From contig JAEPML010000001.1 of NCBI GenBank assembly GCA_017643925.1, positions 186,001-250,000 of the forward strand: a stretch of 64,000 bases of DNA, given 5' to 3'. Of this stretch, positions 8,119 through 16,573 are shown in pieces; within the stretch, counting starts at the first letter, position 1, and each line of letters begins with the position of its first letter. The stretch comes from Roseibium sp. (GTDB lineage: Bacteria; Pseudomonadota; Alphaproteobacteria; Rhizobiales; Stappiaceae). A program made the translations under genes and the position numbers. Below the pieces are notes generated by a model, which had not been told where the DNA came from, did not search any database, and saw nothing but the letters and a program-made list of their open reading frames with translations.

Positions 8119-9201
8119 TCAGTTCGCCGCTGCAGCAGCCGCCGCATAGAAGTCCGGATCCGTCAGTTCCGGAGGCGATACAGGCGCACCGCCACCTTCG
8201 CCAACATAAGTGTCGGCAACGCCATAGACGAAGATCCCGCCGGCATTGCGCTTGACGATCGCAACGCGCTCGATCAGCTGGTAGTCGCCCGCTTCGCAAT
8301 TGGCGTAACTCGTATAGAGCTCCTTGCCGCCTTCATTGACCCGCTCCGAGCCGGACGAGAAACTGCCTTCACAGGACTTCTGGCTGTCGGCGATGATCAG
8401 CGACATCAGCTCGTTTTCACTCTGGTAGCTGCCCGCGCCAAAAATATGTGCCACCAGCGTCCGGGCATCGTTTGCGGCAACTGCATGCAGACCATTGAGG
8501 TCTTCGTCTTCCCTCTGCCCATCAGGCAAAAGTTTCAGGCCGCTGATCCCGGCACTGCCCATCAGGTTGAACAGGGCCTGGGTTGCCTCCACCGCGAGCT
8601 GTGGGTCGGCGGCTGCCGTCGAGGAGGAGGGGTTGCTTGGCGGGTTCTGGCCGAGCCCGCCGGAAGGGGCGGTGGCCGTATTCTGGGCCGGCGCAGCACC
8701 GTGGCGGGCCACGTTGCGCTCGACGCATTTTGCCATCCGGGCCATCAGTTTCGACGTTCCGGTCAGACGGAACTGGTAGTTATAGGAGCCGTCATAGACG
8801 TACAGCGTCCGTCCACGGCGGAAGCGGGTGATGATGTAACCGCCTTGCGGCATTTGCATACGCGCAAGGTTCTTGGTTTCGGCCTTGGCCATGCCCTGCT
8901 GCCAGCCGCCGCGGTCGATACGGTATTGCAGGGGAATGTCGGAGCCGACATCCATGTTCCAGTGCGGCGCGGAAAATCCGATGGCCCAATTGTAGTTGGT
9001 GTCGACTTCCACATAGAGCGTGATCCCGCTCTTGTAATCGGCAGAAGCAACGCAGGACGTGAAGAGACCGCTTTGGTCGTCGGTGAACGCATTGCCGTTC
9101 CAGCCGCCAAGCCTGAAACTGTCCACTGCAGCGGCACCTGCGTGCCCGACAAAGGCAAACAGGGCAAGCCCTACTATTCCCAGATACTTAACCAGTCGCA
9201 T
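8119..9201 (-). CDS. Exported protein of unknown function
   Basis: 360 residues with a clear signal peptide (MRLVKYLGIVGLALFAFVGHAGA, cleavage near residue 23). The mature part has an N-terminal beta-rich domain (about 25-165) with SFRLGGWNGNAF and VDTNYNWAIGFSAP segments and two cysteines, a low-complexity Pro/Ser/Thr/Ala linker (about 170-200), and a C-terminal domain (about 205-345) with GLKLLPDG and two cysteines that could form a disulfide. I do not recognise the family. A periplasmic or envelope location is inferred. It is followed by an Ala-rich tail and stands alone on the minus strand. Confidence 0.8.
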   Translation of the reverse strand: MRLVKYLGIVGLALFAFVGHAGAAAVDSFRLGGWNGNAFTDDQSGLFTSCVASADYKSGITLYVEVDTNYNWAIGFSAPHWNMDVGSDIPLQYRIDRGGWQQGMAKAETKNLARMQMPQGGYIITRFRRGRTLYVYDGSYNYQFRLTGTSKLMARMAKCVERNVARHGAAPAQNTATAPSGGLGQNPPSNPSSSTAAADPQLAVEATQALFNLMGSAGISGLKLLPDGQREDEDLNGLHAVAANDARTLVAHIFGAGSYQSENELMSLIIADSQKSCEGSFSSGSERVNEGGKELYTSYANCEAGDYQLIERVAIVKRNAGGIFVYGVADTYVGEGGGAPVSPPELTDPDFYAAAAAAAN

Positions 9202-9341
9202 CGATCCCCCCTGATGCCGAGACGGAACTCGGATTTCCTCCGCCTGTCATCTGGAAAGGCTAAGCGAATTCCGTAGCGGCTTCAAGAAAGGACCTGCAGG
9301 ATTTGTGCTGATGAACGTAGGTAAGACGAAGGTGTTCCGTC

Positions 9342-9842
9342 TTACTGGATGTCGTTGATTGCGCGGCTGAAACCCGTCAGCGGAATGTCAACGGACTGCC
9401 GTTTGTCAGCCGAGGGGGCAAAGTCGATCTGCATCTTTGCACCCGCCTTCATGGCAGCAACCAGCTTGTCAGTGGCCGGTGCGCTCAGAAAGCAGCCACG
9501 CGCGTCGCAGGTTCCGATGGTCAGCTCGGTGATGGGAGTGCCGTCGACAGCCAGCTTGATCTTGCCCGGCAGGTAAAATCCGAGCGGGGCCTGCATCTGG
9601 AGGACCGGCGGTGCTTTTTTCGGCGGGTAGATCAGATCGATCTTGAAGAGCAGCTTGCCGCTGTCCTTTACAAGAAGGCTCTGCGATGTTTCGCAGGTGA
9701 GCATATCTGCCGAGCGGGACGGACCGGCACATCGTGTCTGCCAGAGCGTATCTTGCGCGGCTTGTTGGGCCCAGACAGAGGAAGTCGCCACCAGGAGACC
9801 CAAACAGGTCGTCGCGAAGAACAGATTTTTGATTGTGTTCAT
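9342..9842 (-). CDS. Invasion-associated locus B (IalB) family protein
   Basis: 166 residues from the ATG at 9842, starting with a signal peptide (MNTIKNLFFATTCLGLLVATSSVWAQ). The mature protein has the IalB pattern: an early W..RC, then a TCETSQSLLV segment, a central hydrophobic LQMQAPLGFYLPGKIKL, a GTCDARGCF cysteine pair and a C-terminal PLTGFSRA motif. IalB was named from Bartonella, where it is linked to erythrocyte entry, but homologues are widespread in free-living alphaproteobacteria and are small periplasmic or envelope proteins of unknown role. It is divergent from cysG. Confidence 0.88.
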   Translation of the reverse strand: MNTIKNLFFATTCLGLLVATSSVWAQQAAQDTLWQTRCAGPSRSADMLTCETSQSLLVKDSGKLLFKIDLIYPPKKAPPVLQMQAPLGFYLPGKIKLAVDGTPITELTIGTCDARGCFLSAPATDKLVAAMKAGAKMQIDFAPSADKRQSVDIPLTGFSRAINDIQ

Positions 9843-10123
9843 GTGATTTTGCTTTTCAGATTGTGTCGCGCGTCCCGGACAAGAGACATAAACGGGTACG
9901 GGGATTGCGTCACCTGTTTCCGTCGGACTTTTTGACCACGCTGACGGACAGGATTCCACAAACCCGGGCAATTCTGCGCGTTTCTGGAACGGGAATTGGT
10001 CAAACACACCATTTGCAAAAAACTTTTCTCCTTCTGCGCCGAGCTTTGAAAACCCGTGCCCGGCGCCAGCAAGGCCCGCCGCTTACATTAGAGCCATCAA
10101 ACTGGGATTGGAGTCTGTTCCTG

Positions 10124-11587
10124 ATGGCGCGTGGCCGAGACAGCATTGCAAAGACACTGAAAGAGCCCGATGCAAGGCTCGACGTGTTTCCGGCGTTCAT
10201 GAAGGTCGCCGGACGCAAGGTGCTTGTTGTTGGTCATGGCGGAGAAGCTGCCGCCAAGGTGCGCCTGCTGGGTGAAACCAACGCCCGCATCGTGGTCGTT
10301 TCGAAAACAGTCGAAGCCGATCTGCAGGATGCCATCGATCTTTTCCAGGCAGAACATGTGGCCGAGGACTTTGTGCCCAGGCATCTTGAAGAGGCTGCAC
10401 TGGTTTTTTCCGCCCGCGAAGACCTGGCGCTCGACAAGGCCGTTGTTGATGCCGCAAGGATCTTCGGTGTTCCGGTCAACGCCGTCGACAAGCCCGAGCT
10501 TTGCGACTTCTACACCGGTGCGCTGGTCAATCGTGCGCCGATCGCCGTTGCCATAACATCGACCGGCGTCGGTCCGGTCCTGTCCCGTCATATCCGTGCG
10601 CGGATCGAGGCCATGCTGCCACGCGCAACCGGCGAGTTGGCCCGGCTGGCCGAGAGTTTTCGTGATGCTGCGACCAAGGTCATCACCGACGGTGCTTTGC
10701 GCAGGAATTTCTGGGCGCGGTTCTTCTCCGGATCCGTGGCCTCCAACCTTTATGCCGGCAAGACGGGCGTCGCACGCACCGAGGCGCAGCGCCTTTTGAA
10801 CGGCATGGCTGAAGAGTCGGGCTTCGTCTGGTTGGTTGGCGCCGGCCCCGGTGCCGAAGACCTTCTGACCCTGCGTGCGCAGCGCCTGCTCCAGGAAGCC
10901 GATGTCATCGTGCATGATGCCCTGGTTCCGGCGGATGTCGTTGCCATGGGGCGCAGGGACGCGGATCGCATTTCGGTCGGCAAGCGCAAGGGAGCTCATT
11001 CCGTTCCGCAATCGCAGATCTGCGAACTGCTTGCCGAGCTTGGCAGCAAGGGTCTGAAAGTTGTGCGTCTGAAAGCTGGAGATCCGATGATCTTCGGTCG
11101 GGCGGCAGAAGAAATGGAGGCGCTCCGCGTCGCAGGTATCGGTTTTGAAGTGGTGCCCGGCGTTACAGCAGCCTTTGCCGCCGCCGCTTCGGCGCAGATC
11201 CCACTCACCCTGCGCGGTGTCGCCTCCAACCTGGTTTTTGCAACCGGCCACAACGCAAATTCCGAGACACTACCCGACTGGGCAGGCCTCGCACTGAAGG
11301 GTGCGACGGTTGCCGTCTATATGGGCCGCACGGTGGCTGCCGCGGTCGCTGACCGGATGATCGGAGCTGGCCTCAAGGCCGAGACGCCGGTCGCCGTCAT
11401 CGAGAACGCAGCGCATCCCGACGAGCGCCAGTTTTCCGGGACCTTGTCCGAACTTGCGGTTCTTTCGAACCGCGGCGAGATCGACGGACCGGTCCTGATC
11501 GTAATTGGCGAGGCCGTCGGCCACGCCGCCCTGAACAACGCTGAGCCACTGGCGCCCAAGACGGCCGCCCGGGTCGCAGCTGCCTGA
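10124..11587 (+). CDS. cysG: Siroheme synthase CysG (trifunctional)
   Basis: 487 residues from the ATG at 10124. Residues 15-220 form the precorrin-2 dehydrogenase/sirohydrochlorin ferrochelatase half, with the NAD-binding VLVVGHGGEAAAKVRLL and the NAVDKPELCDF segment. Residues 235-480 are the uroporphyrinogen-III C-methyltransferase half: VWLVGAGPGAEDLLTLRA, VVRLKAGDPMIFGR and VVPGVTAA are all present. It makes siroheme, the cofactor of the sulfite reductase encoded two genes downstream. First gene of cysG-DUF2849-cysI-cysH-DUF934; the following gene starts 20 bases later. An in-frame TTG at 10106 is a less likely start. Confidence 0.95.
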   Translation: MARGRDSIAKTLKEPDARLDVFPAFMKVAGRKVLVVGHGGEAAAKVRLLGETNARIVVVSKTVEADLQDAIDLFQAEHVAEDFVPRHLEEAALVFSAREDLALDKAVVDAARIFGVPVNAVDKPELCDFYTGALVNRAPIAVAITSTGVGPVLSRHIRARIEAMLPRATGELARLAESFRDAATKVITDGALRRNFWARFFSGSVASNLYAGKTGVARTEAQRLLNGMAEESGFVWLVGAGPGAEDLLTLRAQRLLQEADVIVHDALVPADVVAMGRRDADRISVGKRKGAHSVPQSQICELLAELGSKGLKVVRLKAGDPMIFGRAAEEMEALRVAGIGFEVVPGVTAAFAAAASAQIPLTLRGVASNLVFATGHNANSETLPDWAGLALKGATVAVYMGRTVAAAVADRMIGAGLKAETPVAVIENAAHPDERQFSGTLSELAVLSNRGEIDGPVLIVIGEAVGHAALNNAEPLAPKTAARVAAA

Positions 11588-11607
11588 ATTTGAAGAGAGT
11601 GGACGCA

Positions 11608-11907
11608 ATGAAAGTCATTACCGCGAACCGACTGCTGAACGGAGACGTTGTCTGGCTCGGTGAAAACCAGAACTGGGTTGAACGGGTCACCCTGGCAAAA
11701 GTGTTTGAAGGCAAGGATGCCGTCGCATCCGGCCTCGAAGTCGGGGCCACGGCCGAGAAAAACCAGGAAGTCGTCGGTGTCTACGAAATGGACGTCACCA
11801 TCGAGGACGGTGTGATCCACCCGGTTCGCCTGCGCGAGAAGATCCGTGCGGCTGGACCGACCACCCATCCGGAATTTGGAAAACAGGCCCAGGCCGTATC
11901 CGTGTAA
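11608..11907 (+). CDS. DUF2849 protein of the sulfite reductase operon
   Basis: 99 residues starting at ATG 11608 behind a GAGAGTGGA ribosome site. It matches DUF2849: MKVITANRLLNGDVVWL at the start, a central EGKDAVASGLEVG and a C-terminal VHPVRLREKIRAAGPT-like block (here IHPVRLREKIRAAGPTT). The family occurs almost only in alphaproteobacteria, immediately before cysI-type sulfite reductase genes, so a role in sulfite reduction or siroheme/electron delivery is inferred from context. No cysteines or membrane segments are seen. Function unknown. Confidence 0.85.
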   Translation: MKVITANRLLNGDVVWLGENQNWVERVTLAKVFEGKDAVASGLEVGATAEKNQEVVGVYEMDVTIEDGVIHPVRLREKIRAAGPTTHPEFGKQAQAVSV

Positions 11908-11961
11908 CAGACAGGAAGGAAGGGCTGCGCCTTGAATGGCAGCGCCCGTCAGGAGAGAAAA

Positions 11962-13620
11962 ATGTACCGCTACGACGAATTTGACGCGAGCTTTGTCAAT
12001 CAGCGCACCGAGCAGTTCAAGGATCAGGTCCGCCGCCGTCTGGCCGGAGAACTGTCCGAGGACGAGTTCAAGCCGCTGCGCCTGATGAACGGTCTCTACC
12101 TTCAGCTTCACGCCTATATGCTGCGCGTTGCCATTCCCTACGGCACGCTCAACAGCCGGCAGATGCGCAAGCTGGCGCATATCGCACGCACTTATGACAA
12201 GGGATACGGCCACTTCACCACGCGCCAGAACATCCAGTTCAACTGGCCGAAGCTGGAAGACACGCCGAAAATTCTTGAAGAGCTGGCCGAAGTCGAGATG
12301 CACGCCATCCAGACATCGGGCAACTGCATTCGCAACGTGACCTCGGACCATTTCGCTGGCGCTGCCGCCGATGAAGTCGCGGACCCGCGTCCCTATGCGG
12401 AAATCCTGCGCCAGTGGTCGTCGCTGCACCCGGAATTCTCGTTCCTGCCGCGCAAGTTCAAGATCGCGATCACCGGTGCGCCGAATGACCGCGCAGCCGT
12501 GCAGGTCCACGACATCGGCCTGCAGCTTGTGCGCAACGACAACGACGAAATCGGATTTGTTGTCTATGTCGGTGGTGGTCTCGGCCGGACACCGATGATC
12601 GGCCGCAAGGTGCGCGACTTCCTGCCGGAAGAGGATCTGCTGGCATATTCCGAGGCGATCCTGCGCGTCTACAACCGCTATGGCCGTCGCGACAACAAGT
12701 ACAAGGCCCGCATCAAGATCCTGGTTCACGAAACCGGTCTGGAAGAGCTGAAGGCGGATATCGAGGCGGAATTCGAGAAAATCCGCTACGGTGTCCTGCG
12801 CCTGCCGGACGAGGAAGTCCGCCGCATCGAAGCCTATTTCGCACCACCGCCGCTTGAAGTCGGCAGCGCAACCTCCGACGTGGTCGAAGCCCGCCGTGCC
12901 AGCGACGCTGCCTTTGCCCAGTTCCTGAAGCATAACCTGAACCCGCACCGGGTGCCGGGCTATACGTCCGTGACGCTTTCCATGAAGCCGATTGGCGGTA
13001 TTCCGGGTGACGCGTCCGATGATCAGATGGATGTCATTGCCGATCTTGCCGAACAGTACGGCCATGACGAGCTGCGCATCAGTCACGAGCAGAACGTGAT
13101 CCTGCCGCATGTGAAGCTTGAGGATCTGCCGGCCCTGTTCGACAAGCTGGTTGCTGCCGAGATCGCGGAAGGCAATGCCGGTCTGATCACCGACATCATC
13201 GCTTGCCCGGGCATGGATTACTGCGCCCTTGCGACAGCACGCTCCATTCCGGTGGCGCAGCGGATTTCCGAACGTTTCGGAACGGCTGAACGCCAGTCGG
13301 AAATTGGCGAGCTGAAGATCAAGATCTCTGGCTGCATCAACGCTTGCGGACACCACCATGTCGGCCATATCGGCATTCTCGGCCTGGAGAAGAAGGGCGA
13401 GGAATTCTACCAGGTGACGTTGGGCGGTTCCGCCAACGAGAACGCCTCCATCGGCGAAATCGTCGGCCGCGGCTTCTCGTCCGAACAGGTTGTCGATGCG
13501 ATCGAGACACTGGTCGACACCTATCTCGGCCTGCGCACCGGAAACGAGGAAACCTTCCTGGAGGCTTACCGCCGGGTCGGGGAGGAGCCCTTCAAGGAGG
13601 CCCTTTATGGCGCTGCATGA
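11962..13620 (+). CDS. cysI: Assimilatory sulfite reductase hemoprotein (nitrite/sulfite reductase family)
   Basis: 552 residues from ATG 11962, eight bases after an AGGAGAG site. Two ferredoxin-like nitrite/sulfite reductase half-domains are visible: HFTTRQNIQFNWP with the siroheme arginine in the first half, and in the C-terminal half the four cluster cysteines as CPGMDYC and CINAC followed by GHHHVGHIGILG. Those cysteines bind the [4Fe-4S]-siroheme centre that reduces sulfite to sulfide. Siroheme comes from cysG upstream. No CysJ flavoprotein is in the operon, so electrons may come from ferredoxin or another donor. The stop overlaps cysH by 14 bases. Confidence 0.95.
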   Translation: MYRYDEFDASFVNQRTEQFKDQVRRRLAGELSEDEFKPLRLMNGLYLQLHAYMLRVAIPYGTLNSRQMRKLAHIARTYDKGYGHFTTRQNIQFNWPKLEDTPKILEELAEVEMHAIQTSGNCIRNVTSDHFAGAAADEVADPRPYAEILRQWSSLHPEFSFLPRKFKIAITGAPNDRAAVQVHDIGLQLVRNDNDEIGFVVYVGGGLGRTPMIGRKVRDFLPEEDLLAYSEAILRVYNRYGRRDNKYKARIKILVHETGLEELKADIEAEFEKIRYGVLRLPDEEVRRIEAYFAPPPLEVGSATSDVVEARRASDAAFAQFLKHNLNPHRVPGYTSVTLSMKPIGGIPGDASDDQMDVIADLAEQYGHDELRISHEQNVILPHVKLEDLPALFDKLVAAEIAEGNAGLITDIIACPGMDYCALATARSIPVAQRISERFGTAERQSEIGELKIKISGCINACGHHHVGHIGILGLEKKGEEFYQVTLGGSANENASIGEIVGRGFSSEQVVDAIETLVDTYLGLRTGNEETFLEAYRRVGEEPFKEALYGAA

Positions 13621-14368
13621 GACATTCAGTCTGGGCGTAGACCCTGAACTGGGCTTGCAGGCGGAAGTGGCCGCTCTGAATGCCCAGTTCGAGGATGCAA
13701 CCGCGCAGGAGATCCTGAGGGCGGCCATCCGGCACCAGTTTGCCGGTGATATCGCTCTGGTTTCCAGCTTTGGCGCGGACAGCGCCGTGCTTCTGCACAT
13801 GGTGTCCCAGATCGATCCTACGACGCCGGTTCTCTTTGGCGACACGATCAAGATGTTCCCGGCGACCTTGCTCTACCGGGACGAACTGATCGAGAAGCTC
13901 GGCCTGACCGACGTGCGCACTTTCAAGCCTTCGAAGGAAGACCTGGAAGCCAAGGATCCGGCCGGCATGCTCTGGATGAGTGATACGGATGCCTGCTGTC
14001 ACATCCGCAAGGTCTTGCCGCTTGAGCGCATCCTGACCGGTTTCGAAGCCTGGATCTCGGGCCGCAAGCGGTTCCAGAGCAAGTCGCGGGCGAACCTGGA
14101 ATATTTCGAGCTTGACCAGGGTCGGGTGAAGGTCAATCCGCTGGCAGACTGGTCGGCTGCCGACATTCTTGATTATGCCAAGGCGCACGATCTGCCCCCG
14201 CATCCGCTGGTCGCGCAGGGTTATCCGTCGATCGGTTGCATGCCGTGCACGGACAAGGTGGCTCCTGGTGAAGATCCGCGCTCGGGACGCTGGCGCGGAC
14301 AGGACAAGACGGAGTGCGGCATTCACTGGCCCACTCATGGCAAGGAAATCGACGGCAGCGGCATTTGA
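13607..14368 (+). CDS. cysH: Assimilatory APS/PAPS reductase with Fe-S cluster motif
   Basis: 253 residues. The ATG at 13607 overlaps the end of cysI by 14 bases, and GGAGG lies just upstream, so translation is coupled. VSSFGADSAVLLHM is the adenylyl-binding P-loop. DACCHIRK and IGCMPCT give the CC...CxxC set of cysteines that binds a [4Fe-4S] cluster, which marks the APS-using type found in many alphaproteobacteria; the catalytic cysteine is in TECGIHWP near the C-terminus. It reduces activated sulfate to sulfite, which CysI then reduces to sulfide. No APS kinase or ATP sulfurylase gene is in the window. Confidence 0.95.
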   Translation: MALHETFSLGVDPELGLQAEVAALNAQFEDATAQEILRAAIRHQFAGDIALVSSFGADSAVLLHMVSQIDPTTPVLFGDTIKMFPATLLYRDELIEKLGLTDVRTFKPSKEDLEAKDPAGMLWMSDTDACCHIRKVLPLERILTGFEAWISGRKRFQSKSRANLEYFELDQGRVKVNPLADWSAADILDYAKAHDLPPHPLVAQGYPSIGCMPCTDKVAPGEDPRSGRWRGQDKTECGIHWPTHGKEIDGSGI

Positions 14369-14401
14369 CCGCTGCTGTCCAACAACATTTGAGGACGCAA
14401 A

Positions 14402-14935
14402 ATGGCTACGATTTACAAGGACGGCGAGTTCGTCGAAGAAACATGGACGCGGGTGGAGCCGGAGGCTGATACAGCCGTCGAGGGCAACCTGCTGGTGCCG
14501 GTGAAACAGTTTCTGGAAGAGACGGACAAGGTCCTGTCTCATGACGGCTTGGTCGCGGTTCTGGTGGAAGCCGGAGACGACGTCGAACCGCTCGAAAACC
14601 ACCTTGACCAGCTGGCCTATGTAGCCGTCGATTTCCCGAGCTTTGCAGATGGCCGTGGTTTTTCCGCCGCGCGCGTTCTGCGTGAACAGCTCGGTTACAA
14701 GGGCGACATTCGCGCTGTCGGAAAATACATTCTCGACCAGGTGCCGCTCGCCCGTCGCTGTGGGGTGTCCTCGTTTGAAATCTCCAAGCCGGAAGTGCTC
14801 AAGGCGCTGAAAGCCGGGGAATGGCCGGAGGTAACGAAATACCTTCAGCCAGTCGGAACCGTTGACGAAATTCCGGTCGGCACGCGTCCCTGGGCGCGCA
14901 GGTCCCATCGCGATATTGCCGTCGCGGCGGAATAA
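14402..14935 (+). CDS. DUF934 protein of the sulfate assimilation operon
   Basis: 177 residues, starting 34 bases after cysH. It carries the DUF934 landmarks: DFPSFADGRGFSAARVLRE and the LREQLGYKGDIRAVGKYILDQVPLARRCG region, which I place around residues 75-120. The family is nearly always the last gene of proteobacterial cysI-cysH operons, so a helper role in sulfite reduction is inferred; its molecular function is not established. No signal peptide or membrane helix is seen. A strong terminator at 14979-15012 ends the operon. Confidence 0.88.
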   Translation: MATIYKDGEFVEETWTRVEPEADTAVEGNLLVPVKQFLEETDKVLSHDGLVAVLVEAGDDVEPLENHLDQLAYVAVDFPSFADGRGFSAARVLREQLGYKGDIRAVGKYILDQVPLARRCGVSSFEISKPEVLKALKAGEWPEVTKYLQPVGTVDEIPVGTRPWARRSHRDIAVAAE

Positions 14936-14978
14936 GTTTCGCGTCAGTCACTGACGCTGCCATCGTTCTCAGGTCAAG

Positions 14979-15012
14979 GCCAGGTTCCGAAGACGTTCGG
15001 GACCTGGCTTTT
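14979..15012 (+). terminator. Intrinsic terminator of the cys operon
   Basis: Thirteen-base arms GCCAGGTTCCGAA and TTCGGGACCTGGC with loop GACG (one T-G wobble), followed by TTTT. It lies between the DUF934 stop and the convergent regulator gene. Confidence 0.85.
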
Positions 15013-15031
15013 GCCGTTCCGATATCCGCGC

Positions 15032-16573
15032 CTAATCCTTGTTGCTCTGGCAGATACGCTGAATTTCATTGATGTTTTCAAGCAGGATGTCGACAAGTCT
15101 CGGTTCGAAGTGACGTCCTCTCTCGGCACGCATCAGGTCAAGAATGTCCTCGAGTGGCCAGGCGTGCTTGTAGCTGCGTTCACTGCCAAGGGCGTCGAAC
15201 ACGTCCGCGACAGCTGTGATGCGGCCATAGAGGTGTATCTCATCGCCGCGCTTGTTGGCGGGATAGCCACCCCCGGCCCATCTTTCATGGTGGTCGCGTG
15301 CGATGATGGCCCCGGCTTGCAGCACGCGTCTGCGTGAGGACTTCAGCATGTCGTATCCGATCGAGGTGTGGGTCTTCATGATGTCCCACTCCCGAGCATC
15401 GAGTTTGCCCGGCTTGTTCAGGATCGCGTCCGAGATACCGATCTTGCCGATATCGTGCAGAGGAGATGCCATCCGAAGAACTTCGGCCTCCTCCGGCCCG
15501 AGGCCATATTCCAGTGCCAGCAACCTGCTGATTTCGGCGACACGCTGTACGTGGTGACCTGTTTCCATCGAACGGGTCTCGATCGTCTCGCCGAGGAGAT
15601 AGATCATTTCATTTTGGGTCTGCTCGATTTCCTGAAGCAGATCGATGTTCTCACAGGCGATGGCAATGTTCCGCTCAACCAGCTTGAGCAAGGAACGGTC
15701 CATTTCAGCCGGCTCGCAACACAGCCCCTTCAGGTAGAGAAGCCTGTTGATCCCATCACCACAGTGGATGTGACCGGTGTAGCTGTCATTGGAGAAGGTG
15801 CTTGTTTCGACGCTGCGGCCAGCCTCGATGATATCTCGCAGCTCGGTGGCCTCGATATCCGTCAGTGCCGCGCCCGCATAGGGACGATATGCACCCGTTG
15901 CGGCGGTGACGATTGTTTCCTCTCCGTCATATTGCACGGCAAGTGCATCGGTTTGCACATCCGGTCCCCGGTAGCCGTGTTTCAGCAGCATGCTGACTTG
16001 TTCAAGCACGCCTTCCGCGAAACGTTCCTTGGATTTGAGTTCAAAAATCTTGGCCGAGGCTTCAATGACGGCTTCCAGCCCGCTCTTGTTCTTCTCCAGT
16101 GCGACGATGTCCCGGAAGGACCGAAGGGACGCATACATGAGAGTGGACAGCTTGCGGGAGGTGAGTTCGGTCTTTTCCTTGTAGTCGTTGATGTCGTACT
16201 GGGCGATGACGTCCTTTTCGGGCGCCTGTCCTGGTTGTCCCGTCCGCAATACGATGCGTACCGCCTTGTTGTGTGCGACTTCCCGGACGAAATGAGCAAC
16301 TTCCAGACCGGCCGTTTCCGTTTCCATGACCACGTCCAGAAGAATGATCGCGGTATCGGGATGCTCCAGGATTGCCTTCCGGGCTTCTTCGCCGGAATAG
16401 GCTGAAATGAAATCAAGGCCCCTGTCTTCGAACCTGAAATCGGATAGGGCGAGTCTTGTGACGTCGTGGACCGACTGCTCATCATCCACCACGAGCACTT
16501 TCCAGGGGACGCCCGAGGCTTCGGAGGCCTCGGCCGGCTCGGAAAAGAAAATGTCCGGACCCTGGTCTTTCAT
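15032..16573 (-). CDS. Response regulator: REC - DUF3369 - HD-GYP phosphodiesterase
   Basis: 513 residues. The receiver domain (about 24-150) is intact: VVDDE, phospho-acceptor aspartate in IILLDVVME, RTGQ and the lysine in YKEK. DUF3369 follows (about 155-320). The C-terminal HD-GYP domain has LHDIGKIGI and DHHERWAGGGYP, where canonical enzymes read HHE-x-x-DG-x-GYP; all histidines and the HD pair remain, so c-di-GMP hydrolysis is likely despite the D-G change. Its ATG overlaps the stop of the sensor kinase gene (ATGA), so the kinase is its natural partner. That kinase carries a premature stop, which may leave this regulator without its input. It ends in TAG. Confidence 0.92.
   Translation of the reverse strand: MKDQGPDIFFSEPAEASEASGVPWKVLVVDDEQSVHDVTRLALSDFRFEDRGLDFISAYSGEEARKAILEHPDTAIILLDVVMETETAGLEVAHFVREVAHNKAVRIVLRTGQPGQAPEKDVIAQYDINDYKEKTELTSRKLSTLMYASLRSFRDIVALEKNKSGLEAVIEASAKIFELKSKERFAEGVLEQVSMLLKHGYRGPDVQTDALAVQYDGEETIVTAATGAYRPYAGAALTDIEATELRDIIEAGRSVETSTFSNDSYTGHIHCGDGINRLLYLKGLCCEPAEMDRSLLKLVERNIAIACENIDLLQEIEQTQNEMIYLLGETIETRSMETGHHVQRVAEISRLLALEYGLGPEEAEVLRMASPLHDIGKIGISDAILNKPGKLDAREWDIMKTHTSIGYDMLKSSRRRVLQAGAIIARDHHERWAGGGYPANKRGDEIHLYGRITAVADVFDALGSERSYKHAWPLEDILDLMRAERGRHFEPRLVDILLENINEIQRICQSNKD

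Noticed and set aside
11317..13851. A continuous 844-codon open frame on the minus strand opposite cysG-DUF2849-cysI
   Set aside because: It is a composition artefact of GC-rich coding DNA: the opposite strand encodes clear cys genes with motifs, and the antisense product resembles no family.
13592..14908. A 438-codon minus-strand frame opposite cysH and the DUF934 gene
   Set aside because: Same reasoning; there is no ribosome site or motif, and strong plus-strand genes occupy the stretch.
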